Shown piece after piece: positions 26,374-34,557 of a stretch of DNA of 64,000 bases; positions within the stretch are counted from its first letter, which is position 1, and each line of letters begins with the position of its first letter. The notes under the pieces were generated by a model. The model was not told where the DNA came from, did not search any database, and worked only from the letters and a program-made list of their open reading frames with translations. The position numbers and the translations under genes were made by a program. Source of the stretch: Azospirillum halopraeferens DSM 3675 (GTDB lineage: Bacteria; Pseudomonadota; Alphaproteobacteria; Azospirillales; Azospirillaceae); the NCBI RefSeq assembly GCF_000429625.1, contig NZ_AUCF01000006.1, positions 124,001 to 188,000 of the forward strand. Direction: 5' to 3'.

Positions 26374-27678
26374 ATGACGCCGCATGAATTGGTCGCCGTG
26401 CTGGAAAAGCACGAGCGCTGGCTGAAGAACAGGCAGGGCGGAAGCCGCGCCAACCTGACCATGGCCAATCTGGAGGGGGCGAACCTCTCCGGCGTCAACC
26501 TCACGTCGGGCAAGCTGTCGGGCGCCAAGCTGGCCCATTGCGACTTCACCAACGCCGACCTCAGCCACGCCGACCTGTTCGCCGCCCACCTGACCAAGGC
26601 CGACCTGTCCGGCTGCAACCTCTACCGGGCGGATCTGCGCGGTGCGCGCATGCGCGGGGCCAAGCTGAAGCGCGCCATCCTGAAAGAGGCGGACCTGCGC
26701 GGCGGCGCCCTGCTGTACGGCGGCAACCAGGGCGGCAGCGGGCTCGACTTCGTGCGCTCCGACCTGACGGGCAGCGACTTCGACGACGCGTCCCTGGCCA
26801 ACGCCAACCTGGCCGGCGCCGACCTGACCGACGTGTCGATGAACGGCGCCGACTGTGAAGGGGCGCTGCTGACCGGTGCGACACTGATGCGCGCGGCCAT
26901 GAAGAACTGCAACCTGGTGCGGGCCGACCTCCGGGGCTGCAACCTGTCGGGCGTGAACCTGCAAGGCGCGGTCCTGCGCGACGCGAATCTGACCGGCGCG
27001 GTGCTGGCCGGCGCCAACCTGCGCAACGCCGACCTGCACGGCGCCAAGCTGGAGGGCGTGGACCTGGCCGGCGCCGACACCACCGGCGCCAACCTCGCCC
27101 GCTCCGCCGAGAATTTCTCGACCCGCATCCAGGATGCCCTGCACAGCCACTACACCTGGATCAACACCAACGGCGCCATGGGCGGGCGGGCCGAACTGAA
27201 CGGCGCCGACATGTCCCATATCGACCTGCACGGGGTGAACCTCAGCGGTGCCTCCCTGCGGGGGGTGCAGCTCGTCGGCGCCAAGATGCGCGACAGCCTG
27301 CTGATCATGTGCGAGATGGCGGAGGCCGATCTGCGCGACGCCGATTTCACCGGCGCCATCCTCGACGGGGCCAGCCTGCGCGGCGCCGACCTCTCCGGCG
27401 CCCGGCTGGACGGCGCCGGCCTCGGCTGGGTCGACATCAAGGGGCCGGACGGCAAACCCACCGGCCGGTTATGGGCCGCCAACCTGACGGGCTGCCGTTT
27501 CGCCGGCGCGTCGCTGGTGCGCGCCAATCTGCGCGGGGCCAACCTGGCGGGTGCGGACTTCTCCGGGGCCGACCTGTCCGGCGCCGTGCTGACCGACGCG
27601 AACATCCGCGACACGCGATTCGCCGGCGCCAACCTCACCGGCGCCAGCCTGCCGCCGCCGCCCGATCCGGACGATTGA
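26374..27678 (+). CDS. Pentapeptide repeat protein
   Basis: This 434-residue protein is built almost wholly of pentapeptide repeats of the A(D/N)LxG type (ANLEGANLSGVNLTSGKLSG, ADLSGCNLYRADLRGARMRG and so on), which fold into a right-handed quadrilateral beta helix. The first 25 residues (MTPHELVAVLEKHERWLKNRQGG) form a helical cap. The helix is interrupted at about residues 246-275 by a non-repeat insert (SAENFSTRIQDALHSHYTWINTNG) and again near 350-370 (WVDIKGPDGKPTGRLWAANL). Some family members protect DNA gyrase by DNA mimicry, but the many basic loops and the insert give no support for that here. No signal peptide is seen. Confidence 0.93.
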   Translation: MTPHELVAVLEKHERWLKNRQGGSRANLTMANLEGANLSGVNLTSGKLSGAKLAHCDFTNADLSHADLFAAHLTKADLSGCNLYRADLRGARMRGAKLKRAILKEADLRGGALLYGGNQGGSGLDFVRSDLTGSDFDDASLANANLAGADLTDVSMNGADCEGALLTGATLMRAAMKNCNLVRADLRGCNLSGVNLQGAVLRDANLTGAVLAGANLRNADLHGAKLEGVDLAGADTTGANLARSAENFSTRIQDALHSHYTWINTNGAMGGRAELNGADMSHIDLHGVNLSGASLRGVQLVGAKMRDSLLIMCEMAEADLRDADFTGAILDGASLRGADLSGARLDGAGLGWVDIKGPDGKPTGRLWAANLTGCRFAGASLVRANLRGANLAGADFSGADLSGAVLTDANIRDTRFAGANLTGASLPPPPDPDD

Positions 27679-27683
27679 TCCGC

Positions 27684-28235
27684 CTACCGCGCCTGCGCCC
27701 GGCGCAGCACCCAGGCGCAGCGGCCGTCGGGCTCGCGCACGGTGTCGGGCAGGAAGGCCAGGCGGTCCGCCGCCACCCAGCGGCGGCACAGCCCCTCGAT
27801 CACCGTTTGGGCGTGGAGCTGGTGCCAGGGGTTGGCGTAGCGTATTCCGTCATCCTCCAGAGGCAGGCTCCCCCAGGGCAGAACGACGATGAGATCCCAG
27901 GCGGCCACGGCGGCGCGCGCCTGCGCGGCGAAGGCGTCGGTGCCGGCGGGGTCGTCGGCGGCGTAGCCGTTGCACAGCCAGAACGCCAGGAAGTCCAGAG
28001 GCGTGCGGTCGGCGACGAAGCCGGCGGGGGCGGCGGCGGCGCGGGCCTCCAGATCCTCCGCGTCGTCGCGCAGCAGGGCCCGGTGTTCGGCGCGGGTCAG
28101 GGCGTGCAGGCTGAAGCCGGCCCGCAGGCGCTCGCGCATGCGTTCGTGCAGAACGGGAACGCCGAGCGTCCCGGCCATGGTGAGCGCCAGCGTGGTCTTG
28201 CCGGTGCCGGCGCTGCCCGTCAGCCCGATGCGCAT
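27684..28235 (-). CDS. AAA-type P-loop NTPase/kinase-like protein
   Basis: This 183-residue protein starts MRIGLTGSAGTGKTTLALTMAGTLGVPVLHERMRERL, a Walker A motif (GSAGTGKT) in the manner of NadR-type and AAA_28 P-loop kinases. A Walker B-like strand reads WDLIVVLPWG, and FVADRTPLDFLAFWL (about 72-86) corresponds to the DRT/S element of nucleoside or nicotinamide riboside kinases. It may phosphorylate a small metabolite. AAAGGGGG precedes the ATG. It is divergent from the BtuF-like binding-protein gene, 150 bp away; it is not an ABC ATPase because no LSGGQ signature exists. Confidence 0.82.
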   Translation of the reverse strand: MRIGLTGSAGTGKTTLALTMAGTLGVPVLHERMRERLRAGFSLHALTRAEHRALLRDDAEDLEARAAAAPAGFVADRTPLDFLAFWLCNGYAADDPAGTDAFAAQARAAVAAWDLIVVLPWGSLPLEDDGIRYANPWHQLHAQTVIEGLCRRWVAADRLAFLPDTVREPDGRCAWVLRRAQAR

Positions 28236-28385
28236 TGCCCGCCCCCTTTGCCTGATCCCGCCACGCCCGCCTGCGGCGGTGCAGCATAGAGGGATGCGGC
28301 ACCGCTTGCCAGGGTGCGCGGCCGTCCCGTACTGTCCGCTCCGCGCCGCCGCAAGCGCCGGTTCCATCGGGAGTGCCATCGGCCC

Positions 28386-29255
28386 ATGGCGTGCTTCGCC
28401 GCCTTTCGCATCGCCGTTCCGGCGGCGGTCCTATGGATCGCCCTGTGGGCGGGTGCGGCATCCGCCGCCGCGCCGGAGGCGGCACCACAGCGCATCGTGT
28501 CGCTGAATCTGTGCGCCGACCAGCTCGTCGTCCTGCTGGTGGAGCGGGAGCGCATCGCGGCTCTGTCCGAGCTGGCCGATTCCCCATCTTTGTCCTATGT
28601 GGCCGACCGGGTGGCCGGCATTCCCCGCACCGCCGGGACGGCGGAAGAGGTGCTGCCCCTGCGCCCCGATCTGGTGATGGCCGGCCGCTACACGGCCAAG
28701 CCCGCCGTGGCGCTGCTGCGTGCCAAGGGGGTGCCGGTGCTCCTCCTCGACATTCCCCGCGACTTCGCGGCGATCCGCGACCAGGTCCGCCGGGTCGCGC
28801 AGGCGCTGGGGGCGGAGCCGCGGGCGGAGGACCTGCTGGCTGCCATGGACCGCACCCTGTCGGAAGGGGCGGAAGGGGTCGACGCCGGACCCCGCGGCCG
28901 GCGGCCGGTGGCGGTGACGCTGCAGGCCGGCGGCTTCACGGCCGGGGCGGGCACCCTGCCGGACGCCGTGCTGGACGCCGCCGGGCTCGACAATCTGGCG
29001 ACCCGCAGCGGCCTCACCGGGTACGGCTATCTGGCGCTGGAGACGGTGGTGGCCGGGCGCCCCGACCTGCTGATCGCCGAGACGGCCATGCCCGACCGGC
29101 CGTCCCTGCGCCAGGCCCTGCTGATGCACCCGGCGCTGGCGCGGTCGGGTGCCGTGGGGCGGCGGGTGGACATCCCGCCGCCGCTGCTGTCCTGCGGCGC
29201 CCCCTTCACGGCCGAGGCGGTGCGCCTGCTGCGGCAGGCCGCGGCGGCGCCATGA
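28386..29255 (+). CDS. BtuF-like ABC transporter substrate-binding protein (cobalamin/heme/siderophore type)
   Basis: This 289-residue exported protein has a signal peptide (about residues 1-29, ending ASAAA) and a mature start PQRIVSLNLCADQLVVLLVERERIAALSE, the pattern of class III (BtuF/FecB) binding proteins. GTAEEVLPLRPDLVMAGRYTAKPAVALLRAKGVPVLLLDIP continues the first lobe, and a long helix joins the two lobes. Ligands of the class are vitamin B12, heme and ferric siderophores; which one applies here is unclear. No cobalamin riboswitch is evident upstream. The stop codon overlaps the start of the permease gene (ATGATGA arrangement). Confidence 0.87.
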   Translation: MACFAAFRIAVPAAVLWIALWAGAASAAAPEAAPQRIVSLNLCADQLVVLLVERERIAALSELADSPSLSYVADRVAGIPRTAGTAEEVLPLRPDLVMAGRYTAKPAVALLRAKGVPVLLLDIPRDFAAIRDQVRRVAQALGAEPRAEDLLAAMDRTLSEGAEGVDAGPRGRRPVAVTLQAGGFTAGAGTLPDAVLDAAGLDNLATRSGLTGYGYLALETVVAGRPDLLIAETAMPDRPSLRQALLMHPALARSGAVGRRVDIPPPLLSCGAPFTAEAVRLLRQAAAAP

Positions 29256-30247
29256 TGGCGCGGGAACGCCTGATGGTGGCGGCGCTGGCGGCGGCGGTCG
29301 TCCTGCTGTTCGCCCTGTCGCTGAGCGTGGGCCCCGCCGCGGTGTCCCCGGCCACCGCGCTGGCCGACCTCTGGGCCGGTGCCGACACCACAGCGGCGGT
29401 GATCCTGGCCGAGATCCGCCTGCCCCGCGCCCTGCTGGGGGTCGGCGTCGGGGCCACCCTGGGGCTGGCGGGGGCGGCGTTGCAGGGGCTGCTGCGCAAT
29501 CCGCTGGCCGAGCCGGGGGTGGTCGGCGTCTCGCCGTTCGCCGCGCTGGGGGCGGTCGTGGCCTTCTACGGCGGCTGGGCGCAGACGGTCCCCCTGGCCC
29601 TGCCGATCGGCGGCATCGCCGGGGCGCTGCTGGCCGTGGCCCTGCTCTACGCCCTGGCCGGGCGGACGGCCGGGGTGCTGACGCTGGTGCTGGCCGGCAT
29701 CGCCCTGTCCAGCCTGGCCGGCGCAATGACCTCCCTGGCGCTCAGCCTGTCGCCCAACCCCTTCGCGCTGGCGGAGATCGTGTTTTGGCTGCTGGGCTCG
29801 CTCAGCGACCGCAGCCTGCAACACGTGGCCATCGCCTTTCCGTTCATGGCCGCGGGTTGGCTGCTGCTGGGCTCCACCGGCCGGGCACTCGACGCCCTGA
29901 GCCTGGGGGAACTGACCGCGCGCTCCATGGGGGTCGACCTGCGGGGGGCGCGGCTGCGCGTCATCCTCGGCACCGCGCTGGCCGTGGGGGCGGCGGTGGC
30001 GGTCAGCGGCACCATCGGATTCGTCGGGCTGGTAGTGCCGCACCTGCTGCGCCCGCTGGTGGGCTGGCAGCCGGGCCGGCTGCTGTTGCCGAGCGCGCTG
30101 GGCGGTGCCGCGCTGACCCTGGCCGCCGACGTGGCGGTCCGCCTGCCGGGGCCGTCGGGCGAACTCAAGCTGGGCGTCGCCACGGCGCTGGTCGGCGCGC
30201 CCTTCTTCCTGGCCCTGGTCCTGCGCACGCGCGGCCGCCTGGTCTGA
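29252..30247 (+). CDS. FecCD/BtuC-family ABC transporter permease
   Basis: This 331-residue inner-membrane protein has 9-10 hydrophobic spans. Family signatures include EIRLPRALLGVGVGATLGLAGAALQGLLRNPLAEPGVVGVSPFA near the N-terminus and LGELTARSMGVDLRGARLRVILGTALAVGAAVAVSGTIGFVGLVVPHLLRPLVG in the middle, which contains the coupling region for the ATPase. It pairs with the BtuF-like protein encoded immediately upstream. The ATPase subunit expected next (FecE/BtuD) is missing: the following gene is an opposite-strand MarR regulator 14 bp away. An unlinked ATPase must serve it if it is functional. Confidence 0.93.
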   Translation: MMARERLMVAALAAAVVLLFALSLSVGPAAVSPATALADLWAGADTTAAVILAEIRLPRALLGVGVGATLGLAGAALQGLLRNPLAEPGVVGVSPFAALGAVVAFYGGWAQTVPLALPIGGIAGALLAVALLYALAGRTAGVLTLVLAGIALSSLAGAMTSLALSLSPNPFALAEIVFWLLGSLSDRSLQHVAIAFPFMAAGWLLLGSTGRALDALSLGELTARSMGVDLRGARLRVILGTALAVGAAVAVSGTIGFVGLVVPHLLRPLVGWQPGRLLLPSALGGAALTLAADVAVRLPGPSGELKLGVATALVGAPFFLALVLRTRGRLV

Positions 30248-30261
30248 AGCCGGCCGGCGCT

Positions 30262-30771
30262 TCAGATCGGCTCGTCGCCCGCACGGTCTTCGAGCGGCGA
30301 CTCGGCCGCCCCCGAATCCGACAGGGAGGCCAGGTTGGCGACGACGCGGTTCAGCACGCCGACCGCGCGCTCCACCTCCACCGGGTCGATTCCGGCCACG
30401 GCATGGCCGTTCAGTTCGGCAGCGGCCACGGTCAGCGCCGGGCGCAGAGACCGTCCCTTGGCCGTCAGGTGGATGTTGACCTTGCGCCGATCATACTCGT
30501 TGCGCACGCGCCGGACGAAGCCCCGCCGCTCCATCGCGTTGACCGCGGCGACGGTGGTCGGTTCCATCATGCCGACCCGCTGGCTCAGCTCCCGCTGGGT
30601 CAGCCCGTCTTCCTCCCATAGGGCGCGCAGGAAGTACCATTGCGCCATGCTGACGCCATGCCCGCCGGCCCTGGCCTGCAACGCGCGCGAAAAGGAACGA
30701 TGAACGTCGCGAATCACAAACGAAAGAGTTTCCCCGGCATCGACGTCAGCCCTGTTGTCACACCCCTTCAT
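30262..30771 (-). CDS. MarR family transcriptional regulator
   Basis: This protein of about 169 residues has a central winged helix-turn-helix: MAQWYFLRALWEEDGLTQRELSQRVGMMEPTTVAAVNAMERRGFVRR followed by the wing NEYDRRKVNIHLTAKGRSLR. The N-terminal helix SFVIRDVHRSFSRALQARAGGHG and the C-terminal helix form the dimer interface. The start at 30771 is provisional; ATG at 30813 is also possible and neither has a strong ribosome site. An inverted repeat at 30920-30936 in the spacer is a candidate operator. The regulated gene could be itself, aguB on the other side, or an unlinked gene. Confidence 0.85.
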   Translation of the reverse strand: MKGCDNRADVDAGETLSFVIRDVHRSFSRALQARAGGHGVSMAQWYFLRALWEEDGLTQRELSQRVGMMEPTTVAAVNAMERRGFVRRVRNEYDRRKVNIHLTAKGRSLRPALTVAAAELNGHAVAGIDPVEVERAVGVLNRVVANLASLSDSGAAESPLEDRAGDEPI

Positions 30772-30919
30772 CAAATCGACATTCTCCGTCCGCCTCTTGA
30801 AACATGCATGCATCGAAACGATCTTTCGGCAACCGTTCGGTGATCGGCCGGCGCGGCATCCCGGCCGGCTCCATGCTTGTTTGGCTATTTCCCGGATCAT
30901 ATCTAGATGGTAGCGGACT

Positions 30920-30936
30920 GACAAATAAAATTTGTC
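30920..30936. promoter_or_regulatory. Candidate MarR operator
   Basis: GACAAATAAAATTTGTC is a perfect 7-bp inverted repeat around AAA, the size and AT content typical of MarR sites. It lies 149 bp upstream of the provisional marR start, in the divergent spacer. Confidence 0.45.
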
Positions 30937-31165
30937 GGCCTTTGCAATCGCATGCGACAATATGTTCAACTATCCGCAAACAAAGTATTTGAGATCCGCT
31001 GCGGTGCCCTGATCCTTGCCTTTCCGTCATCGATCTACACACGGTGCACGTCCATATCCGGGTATGTTTTCCCGGCAAACGCTGGTGGATAGTTATAGTT
31101 ACTATTAAATTTATACCCGAATGCGGAGCAGGCACCGCTTCGCCGGGAGCGCGCTTGCCTGCGCC

Positions 31166-31200
31166 GGCCGGAAACTGATGGAAGTGAGCATTTTCCGGCC
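31166..31200. repeat. 9-bp inverted repeat upstream of aguB
   Basis: GGCCGGAAA (31166-31174) and its exact complement TTTCCGGCC (31192-31200) are separated by 17 nt and end 57 bp before the aguB start. It could be a regulator-binding site or a leader hairpin. No T-run follows, so it is not a standard terminator. Confidence 0.4.
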
Positions 31201-31257
31201 GTATCACATAGCCTGCGACCGCAGCGCCACGACCGACCAGAGAGGAGCGCTTATCCC

Positions 31258-32139
31258 ATGAGGACCGTCACCGTCGCCGCCACCCAGACCTTCTGCACGT
31301 GGGATCGGGCCGCCAACGTCGACCGGATCGAGGCGCTGGTGCGCGCGGCCGCGGCGCAGGGTGCGCGCATCATCCTGCCGCAGGAACTGTTCGAGACGCC
31401 CTATTTCTGCAAGGACCAGAAGCAAGACCTGTTCGCCCTCGCCGCCCCCGCCGACGGCCATCCCGTCATCGAGCGCATGAGCCGGCTGGCCCGGGAGCTG
31501 GAGGTGGTCATCCCCGTCAGCTTCTTCGAACGCGCCAACACCGCCTACTACAACTCCCTGGCGATCATCGATGCCGACGGCGCGATGCTCGGCGTCTATC
31601 GCAAGTCCCACATCCCCGACGGCCCCGGTTACCAGGAGAAGTACTACTTCAACCCCGGCGACACCGGTTTCCGGGTCTACAGGACGCGCTACGCCACCAT
31701 CGGCGCCGCGGTGTGCTGGGACCAGTGGTTTCCCGAGACCGCGCGGATTCTCGCGCTTCAGGGGGCGGAGGTGTTGCTCTACCCCACCGCCATCGGCTCG
31801 GAGCCGCAGGACGCCGGGATCGACAGTCAGGGCCACTGGACGCGCGTCATGCAGGGACACGCCGGCGCCAACCTGATGCCGCTGGTGGCGTCCAACCGCT
31901 TCGGCCGCGAGGAGGGAGAGACCTGCGGGATCACCTTCTACGGCTCGTCCTTCATCGCCGGGCCGCAGGGCGAACTGGTGGCCGCCGCCGGTCGCGAGGG
32001 CGAGGCGGTGCTGACCGCCACCTTCGATCTGGACGCCCTGGCCGCGCAACGCGCCTCCTGGGGCGTGTTCCGCGACCGCCGGCCGGACCTGTACGGTCCG
32101 CTCCTCACCCTGGACGGATCGACGCCGGCACGCCGGTGA
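31258..32139 (+). CDS. aguB: N-carbamoylputrescine amidase
   Basis: This 293-residue nitrilase-superfamily enzyme hydrolyses N-carbamoylputrescine to putrescine, carbon dioxide and ammonia, the last step of the agmatine route. The catalytic triad is visible: Glu43 (LPQELFETPYFC), Lys116 (YRKSHIPDGPGYQEKYYF) and Cys153 (AVCWDQWFPE). The conserved family stretch PTAIGSEPQD and HWTRVMQGHAGANLMPL are present. GAGAGGAGCG precedes the ATG. Agmatine deiminase (aguA), the usual partner, is not in the window, so the pathway must be completed elsewhere. It meets the SprA-like gene end to end with 3 bp between stops. Confidence 0.95.
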   Translation: MRTVTVAATQTFCTWDRAANVDRIEALVRAAAAQGARIILPQELFETPYFCKDQKQDLFALAAPADGHPVIERMSRLARELEVVIPVSFFERANTAYYNSLAIIDADGAMLGVYRKSHIPDGPGYQEKYYFNPGDTGFRVYRTRYATIGAAVCWDQWFPETARILALQGAEVLLYPTAIGSEPQDAGIDSQGHWTRVMQGHAGANLMPLVASNRFGREEGETCGITFYGSSFIAGPQGELVAAAGREGEAVLTATFDLDALAAQRASWGVFRDRRPDLYGPLLTLDGSTPARR

Positions 32140-32142
32140 CGA

Positions 32143-32775
32143 TCAGGCGATGATCGCCGCCGCCGCCGTGCGCCCGCCGCCCGAAGCCGCCGCGGTGCGG
32201 TAGGCGGCGGCGGCGCGGGCGGCCAGCGCGGACGAGGGTGCACCGGACGCTTCGGACGCAGCGCCGCCCGTGCCGCCCTCGGCCCCGGCGTCCTCACCGT
32301 CCTTGCGCATCTCCGCTTTGGCCTGCGCCTTGATGGCGTCGGCCTGCGCGGCGACGCGGAGGTCCTGGGGCGACGGGTCGGCGGGCGCCAGGGCCGCCCG
32401 CTTGACCGTCTCCATCTTGGTCACGGTGGCGGCCGGCGTCGATTCGCGGCTGATGTCGATGGACACCTCGCCGGCCACCGCGTAGGCACGGCCGTCCGGC
32501 CCCTTCTGGAACGTGAAGGAGGCGGCCCCCGCGTACGGCCCACCGGCCGACTGGTGCGCCGCCTCGTGCCGGCGCACATCCGTATCCGCCTTCTGCAGCT
32601 TGCGGATCACGTCCTGTTCTTCGGGGGAACGTTCGGCGCCGGAACCGGGGAATCCCCGCGCCGCGGACGCGACCGCCTCTTCCGGTGCGGCGTCGGCCGC
32701 CGTCACGCCTTCGGCCCGGCTGGTCCGCAGGGGAATCGGCCGGAACGTCGACCCGGAGGTGACGCCCCCGATCAT
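32143..32775 (-). CDS. SprA-related putative metalloprotease (CJM1_0395 family)
   Basis: This 210-residue protein carries the family core EEQDVIRKLQKADTDVRRHEAAHQSAGGPYAGAASFTFQKGPDGRAYAVAGEVSID, including an HExxH-type zinc motif HEAAH at residues 70-74. The N-terminal 50 residues are low complexity and the C-terminal 60 are alanine-glycine rich, both probably disordered. Members are predicted metalloproteases with no settled substrate; the absence of a signal peptide points to the cytoplasm or to non-classical export. AGAGGAGGCG before the ATG is an unusually strong ribosome site and decides the start. Confidence 0.85.
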   Translation of the reverse strand: MIGGVTSGSTFRPIPLRTSRAEGVTAADAAPEEAVASAARGFPGSGAERSPEEQDVIRKLQKADTDVRRHEAAHQSAGGPYAGAASFTFQKGPDGRAYAVAGEVSIDISRESTPAATVTKMETVKRAALAPADPSPQDLRVAAQADAIKAQAKAEMRKDGEDAGAEGGTGGAASEASGAPSSALAARAAAAYRTAAASGGGRTAAAAIIA

Positions 32776-32936
32776 CGCCCGCCTCCTCTGGCAGCAGTCC
32801 ACGATGCGTCGTCACCGCCATGGTACCAGCGGACCACGGCAGCGGCAACGGGACCAGCGGCGGCCCATCCACTTCCCCTTGCATCCGTTGCGTGTCCGGC
32901 AGACACTCCGGCCGCCGCTTCAGAGAAGGGAGTCCC

Positions 32937-33701
32937 ATGACGGACGCGCAGATCGCCGGAACGCTGGAAGAGGTGCTCGGGCGCTTCGACAAGGCCGGTT
33001 TCCGCCCCACCTACCGGGCGATGGCCGGCGAGCGCTGGCGCCTTCAGGTGGTTCCATACCTACTCAGCCGCGGGTACTGGAGCGGTCCGATGATGATCAC
33101 CGATATGGCCGTGCTGACGCGGACCGACGATCGGGGCGCCCGCCGGACCTGGATGTCCATCACCCCCATGGAGATCGAAAGCCAGGAGATCGGCTGCCGG
33201 TTCGCCTCGGGCCACACCGTCGTCATGGGGCTGGGTATGGGGTGGGCAACGGTCAACGCCGCGGTCAACCCGGCGGTGGACCGCGTCACCGTGGTCGAGA
33301 TGGATGACGAGGTGCGCTCCATGATCGCCGCCCAGGGCATCATCGAGCAGCTTCCCGAAGCCGAACGGGCCAAGGTCACGGTGGTGGCGGGCGACGCCAT
33401 GGAGTACGTGCCCGACGCCCCGGCCGAGACGCTGCTGGCCGACATCTGGCTGCCGCTGAACGGCGACGAGCGGGTGGAGCAGGTGCGGCGCATGCAGGCC
33501 AACACCGGAGCGCGGCGGGTCTATTTCTGGGGGCAGGAGATGGTGATCGCCCGCCACGCCCGCAAAGCGGGCAGGCCGATCGATCACGCGTCCGTCGCCG
33601 ACGCCGTGGCGGCCACGCGCCTGCCGCTGATCGGTCCCGCGGAGGTGCCCGACTACCCCGACCTCATCGCCCGCGCCACCCACTGGCTGCGCGAGGATTG
33701 A
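32937..33701 (+). CDS. SAM-dependent methyltransferase / spermidine synthase-like protein
   Basis: This 254-residue cytoplasmic protein has a Rossmann motif at about residues 96-125 (VVMGLGMGWATVNAAVNPAVDRVTVVEMDDEVRSMI), with the acidic residue after strand two (VVEMDDE) as in spermidine synthases and class I methyltransferases. A second site reads VTVVAGDAMEYVPDAPAETLLADIWLP, the usual GDAxEY adenosyl-binding segment. The N-terminal region (RAMAGERWRLQVVPYLL) is not a standard synthase domain. The substrate is unknown; the neighbouring aguB hints at polyamine metabolism, but this is weak. GAAGGGAG precedes the ATG. Confidence 0.75.
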   Translation: MTDAQIAGTLEEVLGRFDKAGFRPTYRAMAGERWRLQVVPYLLSRGYWSGPMMITDMAVLTRTDDRGARRTWMSITPMEIESQEIGCRFASGHTVVMGLGMGWATVNAAVNPAVDRVTVVEMDDEVRSMIAAQGIIEQLPEAERAKVTVVAGDAMEYVPDAPAETLLADIWLPLNGDERVEQVRRMQANTGARRVYFWGQEMVIARHARKAGRPIDHASVADAVAATRLPLIGPAEVPDYPDLIARATHWLRED

Positions 33702-33713
33702 TGTCGGTTCCGG

Positions 33714-34367
33714 TCAGGCCGTGCGGATGTACTCCACCGCATGGCCGCGCCGGTCGAAGGTCGCCGCCAGCCACCGCCCCTCGGGGGAATACCAGATCGT
33801 GCCCCCGAGAAAGTTATCGACGGCATAGGCCGTCGCAGCGACCCGTTGCCCGCCGAGGGTCAGGGAATCGCGCCCGCGCGGCTGAACCGACTGACTGACC
33901 ACGGTCCCCTTCACCGGGTCGATCACGCTGCCGCTGTCGAGTACCCGCGGCGTCCAGAAACTGGCGGGCATCAGGTCCCGTGCCCGCACCGGGCGCCCCT
34001 GCAACAGCGCCCCCTGCGGCGTGTTGCGTGCCTGCACCTCATAGCCGTTGCCGTTCTCGGCGCCGGTGCTGCGGTACTGCGTCCAGGTGCCGTTCTCCCA
34101 CCGCTCCTCGGTGTTCTGGGAGAAGCGGTAGGCGTTGATGAACGCGATCCGCACGCGGATACTGGTGGTCCCGAAGGCGTCGAAACCGGCGGGCGTGCGC
34201 ACGAAGCGCAAGGTATGTTCACCCGATTCGGAGCCGTCGACCCGGATCACGAATCGCATCGGCGCCGGCGGCATGGTCTGTGCGATGGACCGGCCGGCCG
34301 GCATGGCCCCCAGAAGGCCGGCTCCCGCGGCTCCGGCGAGCAGCGTCCGGCGGTCGAGCGTCAGCAT
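33714..34367 (-). CDS. DUF6134 family exported protein
   Basis: This 217-residue protein begins with a Tat-like signal (LDRRTLLAGAAGAGLLGAMPAG). The mature region reads MRFVIRVDGSESGEHTLRF, SIRVRIAFINAYRFSQNTEERWENGTWTQYRSTGAENGNGYEVQARN, and DSGSVIDPVKGTVVSQSVQPRG. It ends TIWYSPEGRWLAATFDRRGHAVEYIRTA. This alternation of strands is the DUF6134 pattern of alphaproteobacterial periplasmic proteins of unknown function. GGAGGT precedes the ATG. It is convergent with the methyltransferase-like gene. Confidence 0.82.
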   Translation of the reverse strand: MLTLDRRTLLAGAAGAGLLGAMPAGRSIAQTMPPAPMRFVIRVDGSESGEHTLRFVRTPAGFDAFGTTSIRVRIAFINAYRFSQNTEERWENGTWTQYRSTGAENGNGYEVQARNTPQGALLQGRPVRARDLMPASFWTPRVLDSGSVIDPVKGTVVSQSVQPRGRDSLTLGGQRVAATAYAVDNFLGGTIWYSPEGRWLAATFDRRGHAVEYIRTA

Positions 34368-34539
34368 GGCGCACCTCCGTCCCCGGGATGAGGGGCCCCA
34401 GGATTAGGGGCATGGTCGTCGCGGTGTCCCCATGGTCAACAGCCCCGCGCCGGTTTCGTCACCCGGCGGGCGTACGGGACAATCGCGGCCCCCCTTGCCG
34501 CGGGAGGGCCGGCGCTCCATCCTTGCGGAGGTGCTCACC

Positions 34540-34557
34540 ATGCGAAGCCCGCCATGA
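34540..34557 (+). other. Five-codon leader ORF overlapping the lipoprotein start
   Basis: ATG at 34540 follows GGAGGTG with ideal spacing and encodes MRSPP; its TGA (34555-34557) overlaps the ATG of the lipoprotein gene at 34554. The real gene has no ribosome site of its own at the right distance, so coupling by termination-reinitiation is plausible. Confidence 0.4.

Larger units (their letters stand above)
30772..31257. other. AT-rich, palindrome-rich spacer between marR and aguB
   Basis: This 486-bp stretch holds no convincing gene. It is visibly richer in A and T than its surroundings, especially 30895-31120. It contains several palindromes: ATGCATGCAT near 30804-30813, a perfect 7-bp inverted repeat at 30920-30936, the 10-bp palindrome TCGCATGCGA (30948-30957) and a 9-bp inverted repeat at 31166-31174/31192-31200 with a 17-nt spacer. 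It must contain the promoters for both divergent genes. Reading frames across it lack family resemblance and overlap marR. Confidence 0.6.

Noticed and set aside
28236..28385. Possible cobalamin riboswitch upstream of the BtuF-like gene.
   Set aside because: The spacer is short and lacks a convincing B12 box or the conserved core; only generic GC-rich stems are seen.
30758..31207. A 149-codon minus-strand frame across the marR-aguB spacer.
   Set aside because: It overlaps marR in another frame, has no ribosome site or family resemblance, and crosses the AT-rich palindromes.
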